Assembly: GCA_963556145.1 (NCBI GenBank)
Contig: OY744462.1
Coordinates: forward strand, 8,184,001 to 8,248,000
Reading direction: 5' to 3'
Source: Hygrocybe punicea
Lineage: Eukaryota > Basidiomycota > Agaricomycetes > Agaricales > Hygrophoraceae
Length of the DNA stretch: 64,000 bases
Shown: positions 22,242 to 32,544 of the stretch, piece after piece
How positions within the stretch are numbered: the first letter of the stretch is position 1
Layout of the letters: every line of letters begins with the position of its first letter
Position numbers and translations under genes: made by a program
The notes under the pieces: generated by a model
Told to the model about the DNA's origin: nothing
Database searches by the model: none
What the model saw: only the letters and a program-made list of their open reading frames with translations

Positions 22242-23657
22242 ATGCTTCCCGACCACACACTTCATCAAATCCTTGTCAAAACCCGCCATGATAGGGCTCA
22301 AGTATGCCACCGTGTCATCGCCATAGTCATCCTCCTTTTAACATCACTTTCACATCGCCTGGAATCATTCCACCTTCATCAGCCTTTCCACACATCTGCC
22401 CTCACTGGTCAAGCTTGGGTTCGTGAGCTACTCCATGGCCATCCTGGCCGCATTCGTATTTCACTTGGCGTGAGCAAAGAAGTCTTCCGCAAGCTGATAC
22501 TCACCGTGCAGCAGATGGGCATGTCAGATTCACGACATGTCACATTAGAAGAACAGTTGGCTATCTTTATGCACGGTTGCGTCACAGGGTTGACAATAAG
22601 ACACCTTGCTGAGCGTTTCCAACGGTCCAATGACACCATTTCAGTGTAAGCACATGGCACGATAAGTGCCCTATTCAATCTGACGATCCAAACAGGTACT
22701 TCAGAGGATTTGTTGTTTTCTTTTCGCAGGCTCCTTTCTACACCACCCTTGTATGCCAGCCCATAGCGGCTGATCCCTGCCCTCTGAGGATCTTGTTGAA
22801 CAAGTTATATTATCCCTTTTTCAAAGGAGCCATCGGCGCAATCGATGGGAGCCACATTGAGGTTGCGCCGCCTGCGAATATCCGTGGCCTATTTCGGAAT
22901 CGCAAGGGTTTCATATCTCAGAACGCACTCTTCACTTCATCATTTGACTTGCAGTTCACCTATGTCCTTGCTGGCTGGGAAGGGAGCGCGAGTGATGCTC
23001 GTGTGTATGAAGATGCAAAACGCAAGACGCTCAGGATTCCTGAATCCAAATATCTACTTGCTGATGGTGGATACCCCCTTCTTTACCATGAATTGTTGAC
23101 ACCCTATGGCAGAGTTCGTTATCACCTTCAAGAGTGGGGTCGGAGCAACAAATTGTGAGTTTTTTCTTGTATTTTATGCACACAACCGACGAAATCTCAG
23201 ACCACGAACAAGAGAAGAGCTTTTCAACCGTCGGCATGCAAGTCTCCGCAATGTCATAGAACGCATCTTTGGCATTCTGAAACGCCACTTCCGCATCTTG
23301 CGCTCAGCATCTGAGTATGACTTAAAAACACAAGTTCGCCTACCTCGCGCACTCGCAGCAATTCACAATTTCATTCGGCAATACAACTTGGACAGTGGTG
23401 ACGACAGGGATTGGAACTACGATGGTGACGACTCATCAGCAGGGCCCGTTGCAACCCCTTTGGGTGATCAGGACAACGAAGTCGATGAAAGAGCAAAAAT
23501 TTGGCGGGATGAAATCGCTGAAAGGATGTGGCTTGATTACCAGCAATACCTTCAAGAGCGGGGAGATACCAGCAGTACAGATGATGAAGACGGTGATTTT
23601 TCTAGTGAAGAGTCAGACGGAGAGGATACAGAGGCAATGGAAGTCGCTGTGGAGTAG
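22242..23657 (+). CDS. Harbinger transposase (DDE_4 / HARBI1-like)
   Basis: Predicted 439-residue DDE nuclease that would excise and insert the element. Best model: exons 22242-22645, 22696-23154 and 23201-23657, with introns of 50 and 46 bp. All joins keep frame. An N-terminal helix-turn-helix region (EEQLAIFMHGCVTGLTIRHL, RSNDTIS) precedes the nuclease core. Candidate catalytic residues are Asp in GAIDGSHIEVAPP, Asp in LLADGGYPLL and Glu in LRNVIERIFGILK; SDARVYEDA lies between. The acidic Ser/Asp/Glu C-terminus is typical of the family. The start was chosen at the first ATG, about 40 bp inside the terminal repeat. No internal stop is seen, so the protein could be functional. It converges with the Myb-like gene, 182 bp between stops. 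Confidence 0.9.
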
Positions 23658-23839
23658 GTTTTTCTTTTCTTTCCATTACCCCTACGGCCTGTATTTTTTT
23701 TCTGGTGATATATTCATGCTTGCGGTCTTATTACCCACTGCCCATGTGCAAAGGGGATATTGATTCGGGAAACAGTACAACAATTGTGACAGCAAAATAC
23801 AACACACAACAACTAAAAAAAAAATCCGCGCACCCTGCC

Positions 23840-24949
23840 CTAACTCCCATGAGAACTCCCTTCACCCAATATATTCTTCACCCATTGTAGACGTGTTTGC
23901 TCATTCCCGATCGCAAGGTATAGATTTGCAAGGTTGGGTTTGTCCCCGAAGACGCTGATGAGCGCGAGTTGGTCGTCCACATCGAGATTGCTCTGTGTCA
24001 ACGCCGCGACTGCATCAGCACTACGCTTTGTCAGAGAGTCCGTCACTAGGACTTCTTGTGGTAGGAAGCTTTGTTTGAGGGAGTCCGTGAGGTTTTCTAT
24101 TGCATCGCTGATGACGGCAGATGTTGAAACCTTTGAGCGGGTGGAGGTGGAGCTCAGGGAGCGGATGGATTTTCTATCAGAAGACGATGATGCTGCATCC
24201 CGGACAGCTGAAAATTTGCGCTTGCCAGTGCTAGATGTGGAGGGTGGAGTTGGGAGAGGCAGGGTGGCGTCTTCACCATCAGGGCTGGTGACGACAACAC
24301 TGGCTATTTCATCGAGGACTTCATCATCGTCCCCAAAACCATCATCAGCAAACTCGCCCCTTGCTGTTGAAGGTATGAGCGCCTCGAGTTTGTGGAGCCA
24401 TGGCCAGCCAGAGGTCCGGAACAGCTTCATGAGAGAATGATTAGAGCCCTAGACAATGGTTTTCTGAGTGGATTAAATTGGAATTGAAATTAATATACCA
24501 TACCTTTGCTGCAACAAAAGCTTCCCATGCTGTTGTTTCAGCGGGTGTTATGGCATTCGCACCCTTCTCGTCATCCCAAGAGAACCCAGAGAGAGACTTG
24601 TAGTTTTGAATGGCATTGTACGTCGCTTTGAGCTGTATTGATCCTATTGGTTGAGTACACTGTAGTCTTGGGGAGATCTAAGAATGCTCACGCCTGTGTA
24701 TTTTGTCTTGCACCTCTTGGCAGTTTTTTCAAGGCCTGATCTCCGGTGTTGAATCAGAGTCTCCGAGTCAGCAGCTTTCTTGAAGGTGGCCATCTTGAAG
24801 TTGCTGGCATCGCCAGCCTCACTTTGATGAGCAACAAGGAAGTTGAGGAGGGCCTCGGTTTCTTTGTCATTCCAGACTGCTCGATCCACACCCTTCTTCT
24901 TCTCCTCCTCCTCCCTCTCCTTGCCCTTCCCTTTTTTTTTGGTTGACAT
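23840..24949 (-). CDS. Harbinger accessory protein, Myb/SANT-like
   Basis: Predicted 331-residue partner of the transposase: exons 24949-24692, 24632-24504 and 24448-23840, with introns of 59 and 55 bp, all phase 0. The N-terminus is a Lys/Glu-rich nuclear-localisation-like stretch. A trihelix/Myb-like segment follows (AVWNDKETEALLNFLVAHQ, EKTAKRCKTKYTG, LKATYNAIQNYKSLSGFSWD, WEAFVAAK), then MKLFRTSGWPWLHKLEALIP and a Ser/Thr-rich tail. Harbinger elements are known to need a second Myb-like protein that brings the transposase to the nucleus and to DNA, and this position and fold fit. An in-frame ATG at 25045 lies closer to the terminal repeat; the MSTKKKGKGK start is preferred because the basic stretch begins there. 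Confidence 0.8.
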
Positions 24950-25259
24950 GACAAAGTATTGGCTGAGGAGGGTGACAAGCTGGACAATGACAGCCCGGAT
25001 GCGATGTCTGTGATGAGCAACGTTCACTGAATGTGTAGGATCCATCTTATCGATATCCTATGATGGTTGTCTATATTGAAACTCAGAAGCTTCACCGCTC
25101 GGGAAGACCCGAGCACGACCGTTCTAACATTTCACTACATTTGGGTTACAGCTGTTTGCATAAACATGCGGAACTGAGAAAAAAGTCAAATGTGGCGCAG
25201 CGACTGCCGAGTCACGGCTCCCTGTCTGAGCTTGAACTTGGCTTCAACATTACAACTAC

Positions 25260-26314
25260 ATGCCCCCCCACACCGTCTCCAAAGGCATCAAGGCTCGTAT
25301 TCCTGTCCTCTACCAACGCGGCTACCGAGTTCCAGAAATATGTGATCTTCTTGGCATTCGCAAGTCACTCGTCTACCAGACTTTGCAGTATCAACGAGAA
25401 TATGGCCTCACCTACAATCCCTCTGCCCAACCAACAGCACGTCGCCGCCTTCTTACGCCCCTTGATATCACCTTCATTCGTTTACTCCTTGCCCATCGCC
25501 ACACCCTATACCTCGACGAGCTCCAACAAGAACTTCTGGCCGAGCGTAACATACATGTATCACTTTCAACTCTCATGCGAACTCTCCGCCGACTCCACTT
25601 CTCGAACAAACGTGTATCAGTCCAAGCACTTGAAAGAAATGATATCCAGCGCGCAATCTTCATGAATCGCATTGGGGAAGCCATCCCTGACCCATCGATG
25701 TTGATGTTTACGGACGAGAGTGCGATGAACGATCGCATGCATCACAGGCGATATGGCTGGTCGATTGTTGGAGCTCGGTGTGTGCAGCGGCAGGCGTTTG
25801 TGCGCGGAAAACGATATTCTATCCTACCTGTACTCACCCTTGACAGCATCATTGCCTATGATGTTATCGAAGGCTCCGTCACCGGTGAGCGGTTTGTCAA
25901 ATTCCTTCGGGAGATGATTGTAAGTGTATCTCATCAGTCACTCAGTTGTGTTTTGACCTTTTCACCAGATACCTCTCACCAATCCATATCCAGGACCACG
26001 GAGCATCCTCGTTCTCGACAACTGTAATATCCATCACGTGGAAGATGTCAGGGAACTCGTGGAGACTCAAGCACATAAGTCATATCCTGTGCACTCCATA
26101 CAACATTATATTGACCTACAATTTAGATTGCCGGATCGTCTATCTACCCCCATACTCCCCCGACTACAATCCTATCGAACTCGCCTTCTCTTCCATCAAA
26201 GCATACTTGCGCCGTCATACCCACGACTGGGGCTTATTCACCATTGTTCGTGCAATGGAGACTATAACACCGGAGAAGGCAGCGGGGTGGTTTCGTTCAT
26301 CGGGTTACATGTGA
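25260..26314 (+). CDS. Tc1/mariner transposase (DDE_3)
   Basis: Predicted transposase of the nested element. An N-terminal helix-turn-helix (IPVLYQRGYRVPEICDLLGI, KSLVYQTLQ) binds the terminal repeats in this family. A second segment has HTLYLDELQQEL. The DDE core has Asp in MLMFTDESAMNDR, Asp in SILVLDNCNIHH, and Glu in PYSPDYNPIELAF. One intron is clear at 25920-25968 (49 bp, GTAAGT donor, CACCAG acceptor). A second is implied between ELVETQ (about 26075) and CRIVYLPPYSPDYNP (about 26130) because the frame breaks there, but no standard donor in the right phase was found; a point change may have damaged it. The ATG at 25260 lies 13 bp inside the terminal repeat. Confidence 0.85.
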
Positions 26315-26425
26315 CGAAGTGTTTTTTTAGTCTTATTATGTATTGGCAATACAATCAGACTGGTGCCCAGGGGGCCAAAAATTTTATTGGACATTGAACA
26401 ATGAGTGCTGTGCTACGTAAAGTAA

Positions 26426-27968
26426 TTATGACCAAGTGGGATCTTCTTCACCAAGCCTCGGCGGCGCATGGAATCCTGGTGGGACAGGGACTAAACTCTT
26501 GAGCTCATCGCTGTAGTATGATGTTCGGCGGTCGTCTGCCGTATGCTCCCCCTTGGTCATTGTGGGTCCAAACCACGAAGCAAGCCCACCATCATCCCAA
26601 GCAATCTCATATCGGATGTCCTTGTTAGAGGTGGGGGATTGGGAAGGACGACGGCCAGGTGAATGACAACGGCTGCCAGCAGACTGGGTGTTAGTTTTCC
26701 TGCGCTTCCGTTCCTGTTTCCAGCGTGAGCAGCCGGCAATCAAGCGCATCGCCTCCCCTTTTGACATGCCATATGCTGTAAGATCCGCGACAGTGAGTGC
26801 CCCGATGATATCAGGGCCATAATTGTCATCACGAAGGTTTGCTTCGTAGTCGCATGCTGTTCGCACTCCAAGGCTATCCCGTGCATAAACTAAATAGTTG
26901 TGGAGGTTGGTGGATGCCGGCATGATTGGCGAGGAGATGGGAGATGAACTGAATGTGCGTTTGCGTTTGGGAGTGGAGAGTACATCGGTTTTAGGCGCCA
27001 GCGTGCCCACAACAGTGGTCATCATCTGTGTGAATAAGGCCATTTGATTGCCTTCGCTAGCGGCTTGATTCAAGGCTGTGTCTCCATTGGTTTGTCGGGA
27101 AGGTAACAAAGATTTTTGCAATTCGCTGGATCAAATGCTGCGGTATGGGGTGGGGCATTGATTGTAGCTTGACCCTCGTGCTTCATGGAGATTAGCCTTG
27201 TTCTGCTACAAGCAATACAAACAAAGAACGTACCAGAGTGATAGCCCATTGGTGCATCCGGAAAGGTGTTAGTGCGAGCTCCGAGTTGTCCTCACAAATG
27301 TAGATGTAGTGTCCCAGGTTGTTGTCACTGCCGTACTTCTTTTCGAGCATGCTGTGGAATCGCGCTAGTGCAATCTCGAGAGATGTTGCCCCATCTGGTA
27401 TAGTAGCAGGGTCCTGGATTTCAATACTGTCGTTTTCAACAACAACATCGGGCTGTGTGACTTGGGCATTAGCATGATTGAGAGAATTATAGAGTTCTGT
27501 ACAGACGTCAATTGGGCACCTCTTTTTTACATCGTCGATGTCTACGATGATGTTGACCTTCCGATACTGATTCTCATTGATCTTGGACACGAGCTCCTTG
27601 TACTCAGACTCCCTTTCCACATCCAATGCGTCTGTTTTGCTAAAGGCATAATTAGATTGAGAGCAGACGTGGGTATAGACAAATACGTACGAATGACCGG
27701 GGTGATGATACTTGAATTTGAACCGTTGCTGGTCTGAAACCTTCCATTTCGTTTCACCAACACGTTTTAGAAGTGCTCGCATGAAAGGGACGTAGTTTTC
27801 AGATAGACAAGTAAAGGCAAGTTCCTTCGTATGGACTTCACGTTTTGATTTGACTGCTGGTTGTTTGCCAGTCTTAGGGATAGCCGGAGTATGTCGAATG
27901 AGCTGGATCGAGAAGTTGGTACAGAGCTCCTCCGAGTCATCTTCCGAAACAGCATCAGAGTCTACCAT
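26426..27968 (-). CDS. Tc1/mariner accessory protein with SAM-like C-terminus
   Basis: Convergent second gene of the Tc1 element. Best model: exons 27968-27691, 27639-27234 and 27180-26426, with introns of 51 bp (27640-27690) and 53 bp (27181-27233). The N-terminal region is globular (FMRALLKRVGETKWKVSDQQ, FKFKYHHPGHS, then SEYKELVSKINENQYRKVNI). A short domain follows ending in HQWAITL, then a PP...FDP motif just after the second intron, a polar Ser/Pro linker, and a SAM-like helical end (YGPDIIGALTVADLTAYGMS, GEAMRLIAGCSRW). The last exon seems to carry a 1-base frameshift near 27122, between FDPAN and LQKSLLPSRQ. The same layout, with an intron at the same WA-x-x site, occurs in the Tc1 element at 41982-44749. 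Function unknown; DNA or transposase binding is an inference. Confidence 0.7.
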
Positions 27969-28232
27969 AGTGGACGTGTACAAGAAGTTCACTACACTTC
28001 GGAGTGAAGCCAAGTTCAAGCTCAGACAGGGAGCCGTGACTCGGCAGTCGCTGCGCCACATTTGACTTTTTTCTCAGTTCCGCATGTTTATGCAAACAGC
28101 TGTAACGGGCAACCGAACAGGCTCTAATAACAACACAAATAATTTCAAAATGTGAGATATCTGCATATTATTTGCTTCCAAAAAACCCTGAACCGTCTCC
28201 TGTGTCCCGGGACATATCAATACTTACACGAG

Positions 28233-29837
28233 TTACACTGTTACAGGCTCCAACCCAGACACAAATTGGTGTAACACCTTAACCAACGGTAACCGTCGTT
28301 TCGGCGTATCAAACACGGTAGCGTGGTCCAGTCCAGGGTAGAACAGTACCTGAATCCTGTCCTTTTCCCATCTCTGCTGCATCTCTTCATCTCCAGTCAA
28401 ATACTTCCTCACATTCTCACCATCTACAATCTGGTCGTCCCCACTCAACGATATCGCAACTGGCCTCCCAAACTCCTGTAATTCCTTTTTCCACATCACA
28501 TTCTCCGCCCAGAAAAAGTGCCGCGAGAGTGACCTTGACACATCCGCGTCTCGGCTCGCAAAGTACCACAGCTGCCATTCGTTCGCACTCCGTGGGCGCC
28601 GGTAGACAAAGTTGAAAGCAACGTTCGGCAGGTGCAACAGAAAGGGGATCGGGTCAATCATAAGCAATGCAGCGATCCGTGGGCCCAGGTCCTCCGAGTG
28701 CAGCATGTGTGCTGCGATCACTGTTCCGTACGAGTGGGCTGCCAGCACGAACCGATCAATCTTATGCGAGGACAGAATCTCAGAGATGGCGAGGCAGTTT
28801 GACTCGCGCGATAGGATTGGGTGTGTGATGCGCATACTGATGGGCAGTAGCTCGATCGCCAGGATCCCTACATCCTCGTCCGCTCTGGCTACCTCGCGCA
28901 AAAATGCAAGATATGGGTATAGTCCGATCTGAAACCCAAACTTGTAAACACGGACACGAACAAGACATCGTAGGGACCTACTCCTACGCCGTGGATGAAG
29001 AGGATGGGCGGTTTGCTCTTGGAATGGTGTGGTCGATACCAGTAAGGGATGCGGGAGGACGGCGAAGATCGTGATAGCAACGTTAATGGACGAGGGGGGA
29101 ATACCTGGCACCATTGTCGAATGGTGTAATGTCTGAACCCGTAGTGAAGTAGAACCAATGATGTGTATGAATCTACACCTGCAACAATCTACAGTCACCG
29201 TGAATCCCAGTTATCTCTGCTACAACTGAGTGGTACTCACCCCGTACCAAAGCAACGGCCTATGCAACATCACCACAGGATCCAAGGTGAGTCTCATGCA
29301 TTTGACGTCTCCGTTGTGCCCGCTGTCCAGATTCTTTCCCAAATGCGCTTCCATCTTGGTCACATAACCACGGGCTTCATCATACCACTCTGGGGCAGCA
29401 TGATTTCGGTCCGTCGAGAACAAGGCCCAAAATATCCAATCAATCATATTCTCTCTCTTGATATCGGGAGAAAAGAACCAGCCATAGGGGTAGCTATCGC
29501 CCGTGATGTAGCCCAAGCATTTCTCGAAGAGTGCTTGTCTTCCTGCGCGGTCCAAAAGCGGGGGATGTTTGGCTGCCTGGTATCAAATCGCGTCAGCTCC
29601 AAAGAACTGAAGAGTCTCCTTGGCTCTCACCTTTTGCAGAAATGCACTCCTTGGGAGGTATACTAGCAGATAAAACGAAGCCTCCGCTGTGGGGTATATT
29701 CCAAACCAAGGAGAGATCAGGAATTTCCGGTAATACAAACTCGCTACCAGATAGATGATGCTCGCTGGTGCGATGAGACGTAGAAGAGGAATGGAGATTC
29801 TAATGAAGACGTATTCTTTCCTGCTTTTCCCAATCAT
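28233..29837 (-). CDS. Membrane-anchored alpha/beta hydrolase
   Basis: Predicted 481-residue host protein. Exons 29837-29631, 29576-29241, 29188-28982 and 28928-28233 join in phase 0 across introns of 54, 52 and 53 bp with GT-AG ends. A hydrophobic segment near the N-terminus (LLRLIAPASIIYLVASLYY) suggests a membrane anchor. The alpha/beta hydrolase core shows the oxyanion-side PILFIHGVG-IGLYPY, the nucleophile elbow VLAAHSYGTVIAAH (Ser in A-H-S-Y-G), an acidic candidate in ISLSGDDQIVDG, and the catalytic His in YPGLDHATVFD. The substrate cannot be told from sequence. The gene looks intact. It shares a 176-bp upstream region with the zinc-finger gene, and its stop codon lies only about 48 bp from the transposon nest. 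Confidence 0.9.
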
Positions 29838-30013
29838 CGCAGGATGAAAAATGCAGACCAGCTTTCCTCCAGCTGTTAAAAAGCTATTTCATCATGGCGA
29901 CTGCGGCTTGCTGCGCGTAACCATTCGGCGTTGGCCGAGATTCGGGCCAAACACTGTTCCAAATAAAGACTTTTTACAACGACTCGGACCAATCCCCCCT
30001 TCAAGTCTGCGCT
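29838..30013. promoter_or_regulatory. Bidirectional promoter between hydrolase and zinc-finger genes
   Basis: 176 bp separate the two divergent start codons. The region has a pyrimidine-rich tract and no clear TATA box. Shared control is inferred from the spacing only. Confidence 0.55.
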
Positions 30014-31526
30014 ATGGGAAAGAAGAAGAACAAACAGGTACCGTTGACCCTGTATCTGTGCTCACAAGCAGCTGTAAAAATACTTTTCTACTAGATAATT
30101 CGTCCGTGGTGCTGGTACTGTGAGCGGGAGTTTGAAGATGAAAAGGGTGGGCATCACTGTATTAACATCCTCTATCGCTATCGCTAAATCTATCTTTCAC
30201 AGTTCTAATGCAGCATCAAAAGGCGAAACATTTCAAGTGCAACATGTGCCCTCGTCGTCTCAACACTGCAGGTGGCCTGGCCGTACATATCCAGCAGGTT
30301 CACAAGTTGGAGCCCGAAAAGTATGTCCACTCCTCCTCCTCTTCCTCCTCCTGTCCTTTACTAATCAACTCATTCCGTTTAAACAAAGCCTACCAAGAAT
30401 CGACAACGCATTACCAGGTCGCGATGGTTACGAGGTCGAAATATTCGGAATGGAAGGAATCCCAGCTCCCGATGTTGCCGATTATAAACGTCGCAAGGAA
30501 GTTGAGCTCGGCCTGTCCGCTGGCTCGATCTCTCAGCCTCAAGCAAAGCGGCCCAAGGTTGAAAACCGCGCGCTCACCGAGGAAGAGCTCAAAGCGCAGC
30601 TCGAGGCGCACAAAGCTCTCATGGGCGGTGGCGACACGTCTTCTACCGCCCCAGCACCAGCTGACTCTAGTAAGGGCGGCGTGTATGGCGCTCCACCACA
30701 AGCATATGTTGCGCCTCCTGTCTCTGCTTCGATGCCTCCGCCCCTTGGCCTTATCCCCGGGATGATTCCTCCGCCTCCGTTCTTCCCTGGGGGACCACCA
30801 CCCCCAGGTGCTTTACCAGGGCAGCCTCCTTTCCCGCCATTTCCCGGAATGGGATTCCCCCCAGGGTGAGTAACGTTCCCAAAAAAACCAATCATGTCAA
30901 CTAATTTTTAAATGTTTGTAGGCCCCCACCGCCTGGGTTCCCTATCCTTCCTGGGTTTCCCCCTCCCGGCGTGATGCCCCCAGGCGCTCCACCCTTTCCT
31001 CCTGGTGTGCGCCCGCCATTCCCGCCGCCCCCAACATTTGTTCCTGCAAGTGCAACGCCTCCAGTCCCGTCTGCTAACACTGGATCACCGATGGGATCCC
31101 CACCGTCGATGCCACCCCCGTCGTCTTCGGTCACACCTAATCCTGCTACTAGCTCCTCGTCGTTGCCGTCTCAGCAACCAACCCCTCCTGTCTCTTCTAC
31201 AGTATTGCAAGTACCCGTTGCTACTCCAGTTCCTACTCAACCTACTCTCCCCAACCCTGCACTGTTCCAGACATATCCCAAATTTAAGAAAACAACGATT
31301 CTCAAGTATATAGATGCAAATTACTCGCCCGTAAGCCCGAGCAGTTAATCGGTCTCTCGGGCTACTCTCATTGACCACTTTTTGTCCTTAGGATGAGAAG
31401 CGTGCGTACAATTCAAAGTACTACTTTGCTAAAAACGTGCCCTCTGACCTCAAGAGTGATGCGGCTACCATACCCATGGAGGAATCGAGGGGTAAAAAGA
31501 GGGCTAGAGCAGAGGACTTCCTCTAA
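30014..31526 (+). CDS. ZNF207/BuGZ-like C2H2 zinc finger protein
   Basis: Predicted 401-residue protein from six exons: 30014-30037, 30095-30146, 30203-30320, 30398-30865, 30922-31330 and 31392-31526. All introns are GT-AG and frame is kept. The start MGKKKNKQ leads into two zinc fingers: [23 protein letters not shown] and [20 protein letters not shown] with [23 protein letters not shown] then matches the conserved block after the fingers in the ZNF207/BuGZ family (spindle assembly and splicing partners in animals). A long Pro/Gly/Phe-rich low-complexity region follows, and a short C-terminal block with [10 protein letters not shown]. The family is conserved among fungi and animals. In this fungus a nuclear, microtubule- or splicing-related role is inferred only. 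Confidence 0.92.
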
Positions 31527-32544
31527 CCCCAACCCTCCCTGTCACGGCTAGGTGTCCGACTTTTCTTCATTGTATTCTGTGTCCATCTTCTCCCTCGCTT
31601 GATCGTTGCCGCTCATTTTTTTTTTACCGTGAATCCTTGACAGGAGGTTGGAGAGCATGGCAGGCATTTAGGGGTCCTAGTGAGGAGCGAAAAAAAAAAG
31701 ACCGGAGACTCCACCAGTCCGTCCCACCCATCCGCCCCCCTCTTACATGCTTTCTTCCACTCATGATCTCTCCCCTTCTTTCCTTGTGCTTACATATATG
31801 ACAAGTGGTACGAGCTTTTTTCATCATATTCTTTCCTTTCACTTTTGCCTAGCGGGGCCATACGTATTGTAAATTGTACGGTCGGTCATTTTCTTCCGTG
31901 ATATCGTATGATGAAAAACAAAAGACTCAAAAAAGGTTCGTCTCTGAACATATGACTGAAGAACTCATCATTTGTTCCATCCGAATTCTAATGACCGTTG
32001 ACAATATGACAATGAGGTTGTTTCGAATAATAACCTCATATACGTCCATAGCTTCATGTATCCACAATTTTTGGGCGGCGGTCTGAACCATCGGTTTTTT
32101 TAGCACAAACAAAATAATCATTTATTATTGTTGTCAACCATTGTCTCAGTCTTCACCGGTTCACCGTGGCCGTAACCGTCGAAATCAATCTTCAAGCCTC
32201 GAGTCTGTAGCTATGTCGTAGCAGAGGCCGGTTCGAACTTCAAGGGGATTGGACTTAAAGTTGAGCGCCAAATAGTACTAGATATAGTAGCAGTTTTAAT
32301 TTTGGTGGTGATTAGCTCTTCCAATCAGAAGCTGCAGCGCATTAAATTGTGCCGGCAGCGCCAAGCGCGCGCTACTACTAACCTGCTCCGATAGACAGGA
32401 CGGTGACTTCAAGCCTCTGGTCTCTACAAAGCGGGCTTAGAATGCCTTTCCTCGAAGTTTCTCTCTTCCACCTCTATCGTTGAACGTTGAACGACAGAGC
32501 ACTCGTCCTCGAAAACGTCGGCGCGCTTTAGCGGCTTTACACCC
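31527..32544. other. Intergenic region between zinc-finger and glucanase genes
   Basis: About 1 kb with no gene-like frame. The first part should hold the 3' end of the zinc-finger transcript. The last 150 bp, with CG-rich sequence and TCTCTTCC tracts before 32545, is the likely glucanase promoter. A T-rich run lies at 31615-31626. Confidence 0.6.

Larger units (their letters stand above)
25149..28102. mobile_element. Tc1/mariner transposon (2,954 bp), two genes, perfect 98-bp TIRs
   Basis: The ends CAGCTGTTTGCATAAACATG... and their complement are identical over 98 bp by eye (25149-25246 and 28005-28102). Flanking TA dinucleotides (25147-25148, 28103-28104) are the target duplication of the Tc1/mariner superfamily. 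Removing the element and one TA recreates GGGTTAACGGGC, exactly the complement of GCCCGTTAACCC in the left terminus of the surrounding Harbinger element. Perfect terminal repeats and an undamaged target suggest a recent insertion. It encodes a DDE transposase on the plus strand and an accessory protein on the minus strand, converging with about 110 bp between them. Confidence 0.97.
22115..28124. mobile_element. PIF/Harbinger-type DNA transposon carrying a nested Tc1 element
   Basis: Terminal inverted repeats start GAGCCTGTTCGGTTGCCCGT and end with the complement. TAA is duplicated on both sides (22112-22114 and 28125-28127), as expected of PIF/Harbinger (3-bp TWA duplications). Without the nested element it is about 3.05 kb. 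The left repeat reads on to TCAATATA at about 22201; the right repeat (about 25070-25148, then 28105-28124) is broken by the Tc1/mariner element at 25149-28102. It carries two convergent genes: a DDE transposase and a Myb-like protein. The split right terminus probably blocks further movement as one unit. Confidence 0.95.
21630..28185. mobile_element. Fold-back (MITE-like) element split by nested transposons
   Basis: The left arm (about 21630-21850) is answered in reverse by 21930-22114 and then, after a 6-kb interruption, by 28128-28185. Matching words include GCTTGTGAAAATATTCC with GGAATATTTTCACAAGC, and CACATTTTGAAA(C/A)TATTTGTGTTGTTAT with its complement beyond the insertion. The original element was about 550 bp, with imperfect arms and an 80-bp centre; it encodes nothing. 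Its right arm was the landing site of the Harbinger element at 22115. The right end stops about 48 bp before the stop codon of the hydrolase gene. Confidence 0.8.

Noticed and set aside
23934..24440. 168-codon plus-strand frame opposite the Myb-like gene
   Set aside because: Antisense shadow of the third exon of the Harbinger accessory gene, which has clear splice sites and known motifs on the minus strand.
30411..31134. Gly-rich minus-strand frames opposite the zinc-finger gene
   Set aside because: Antisense of the Pro-rich region of a well-supported spliced gene.
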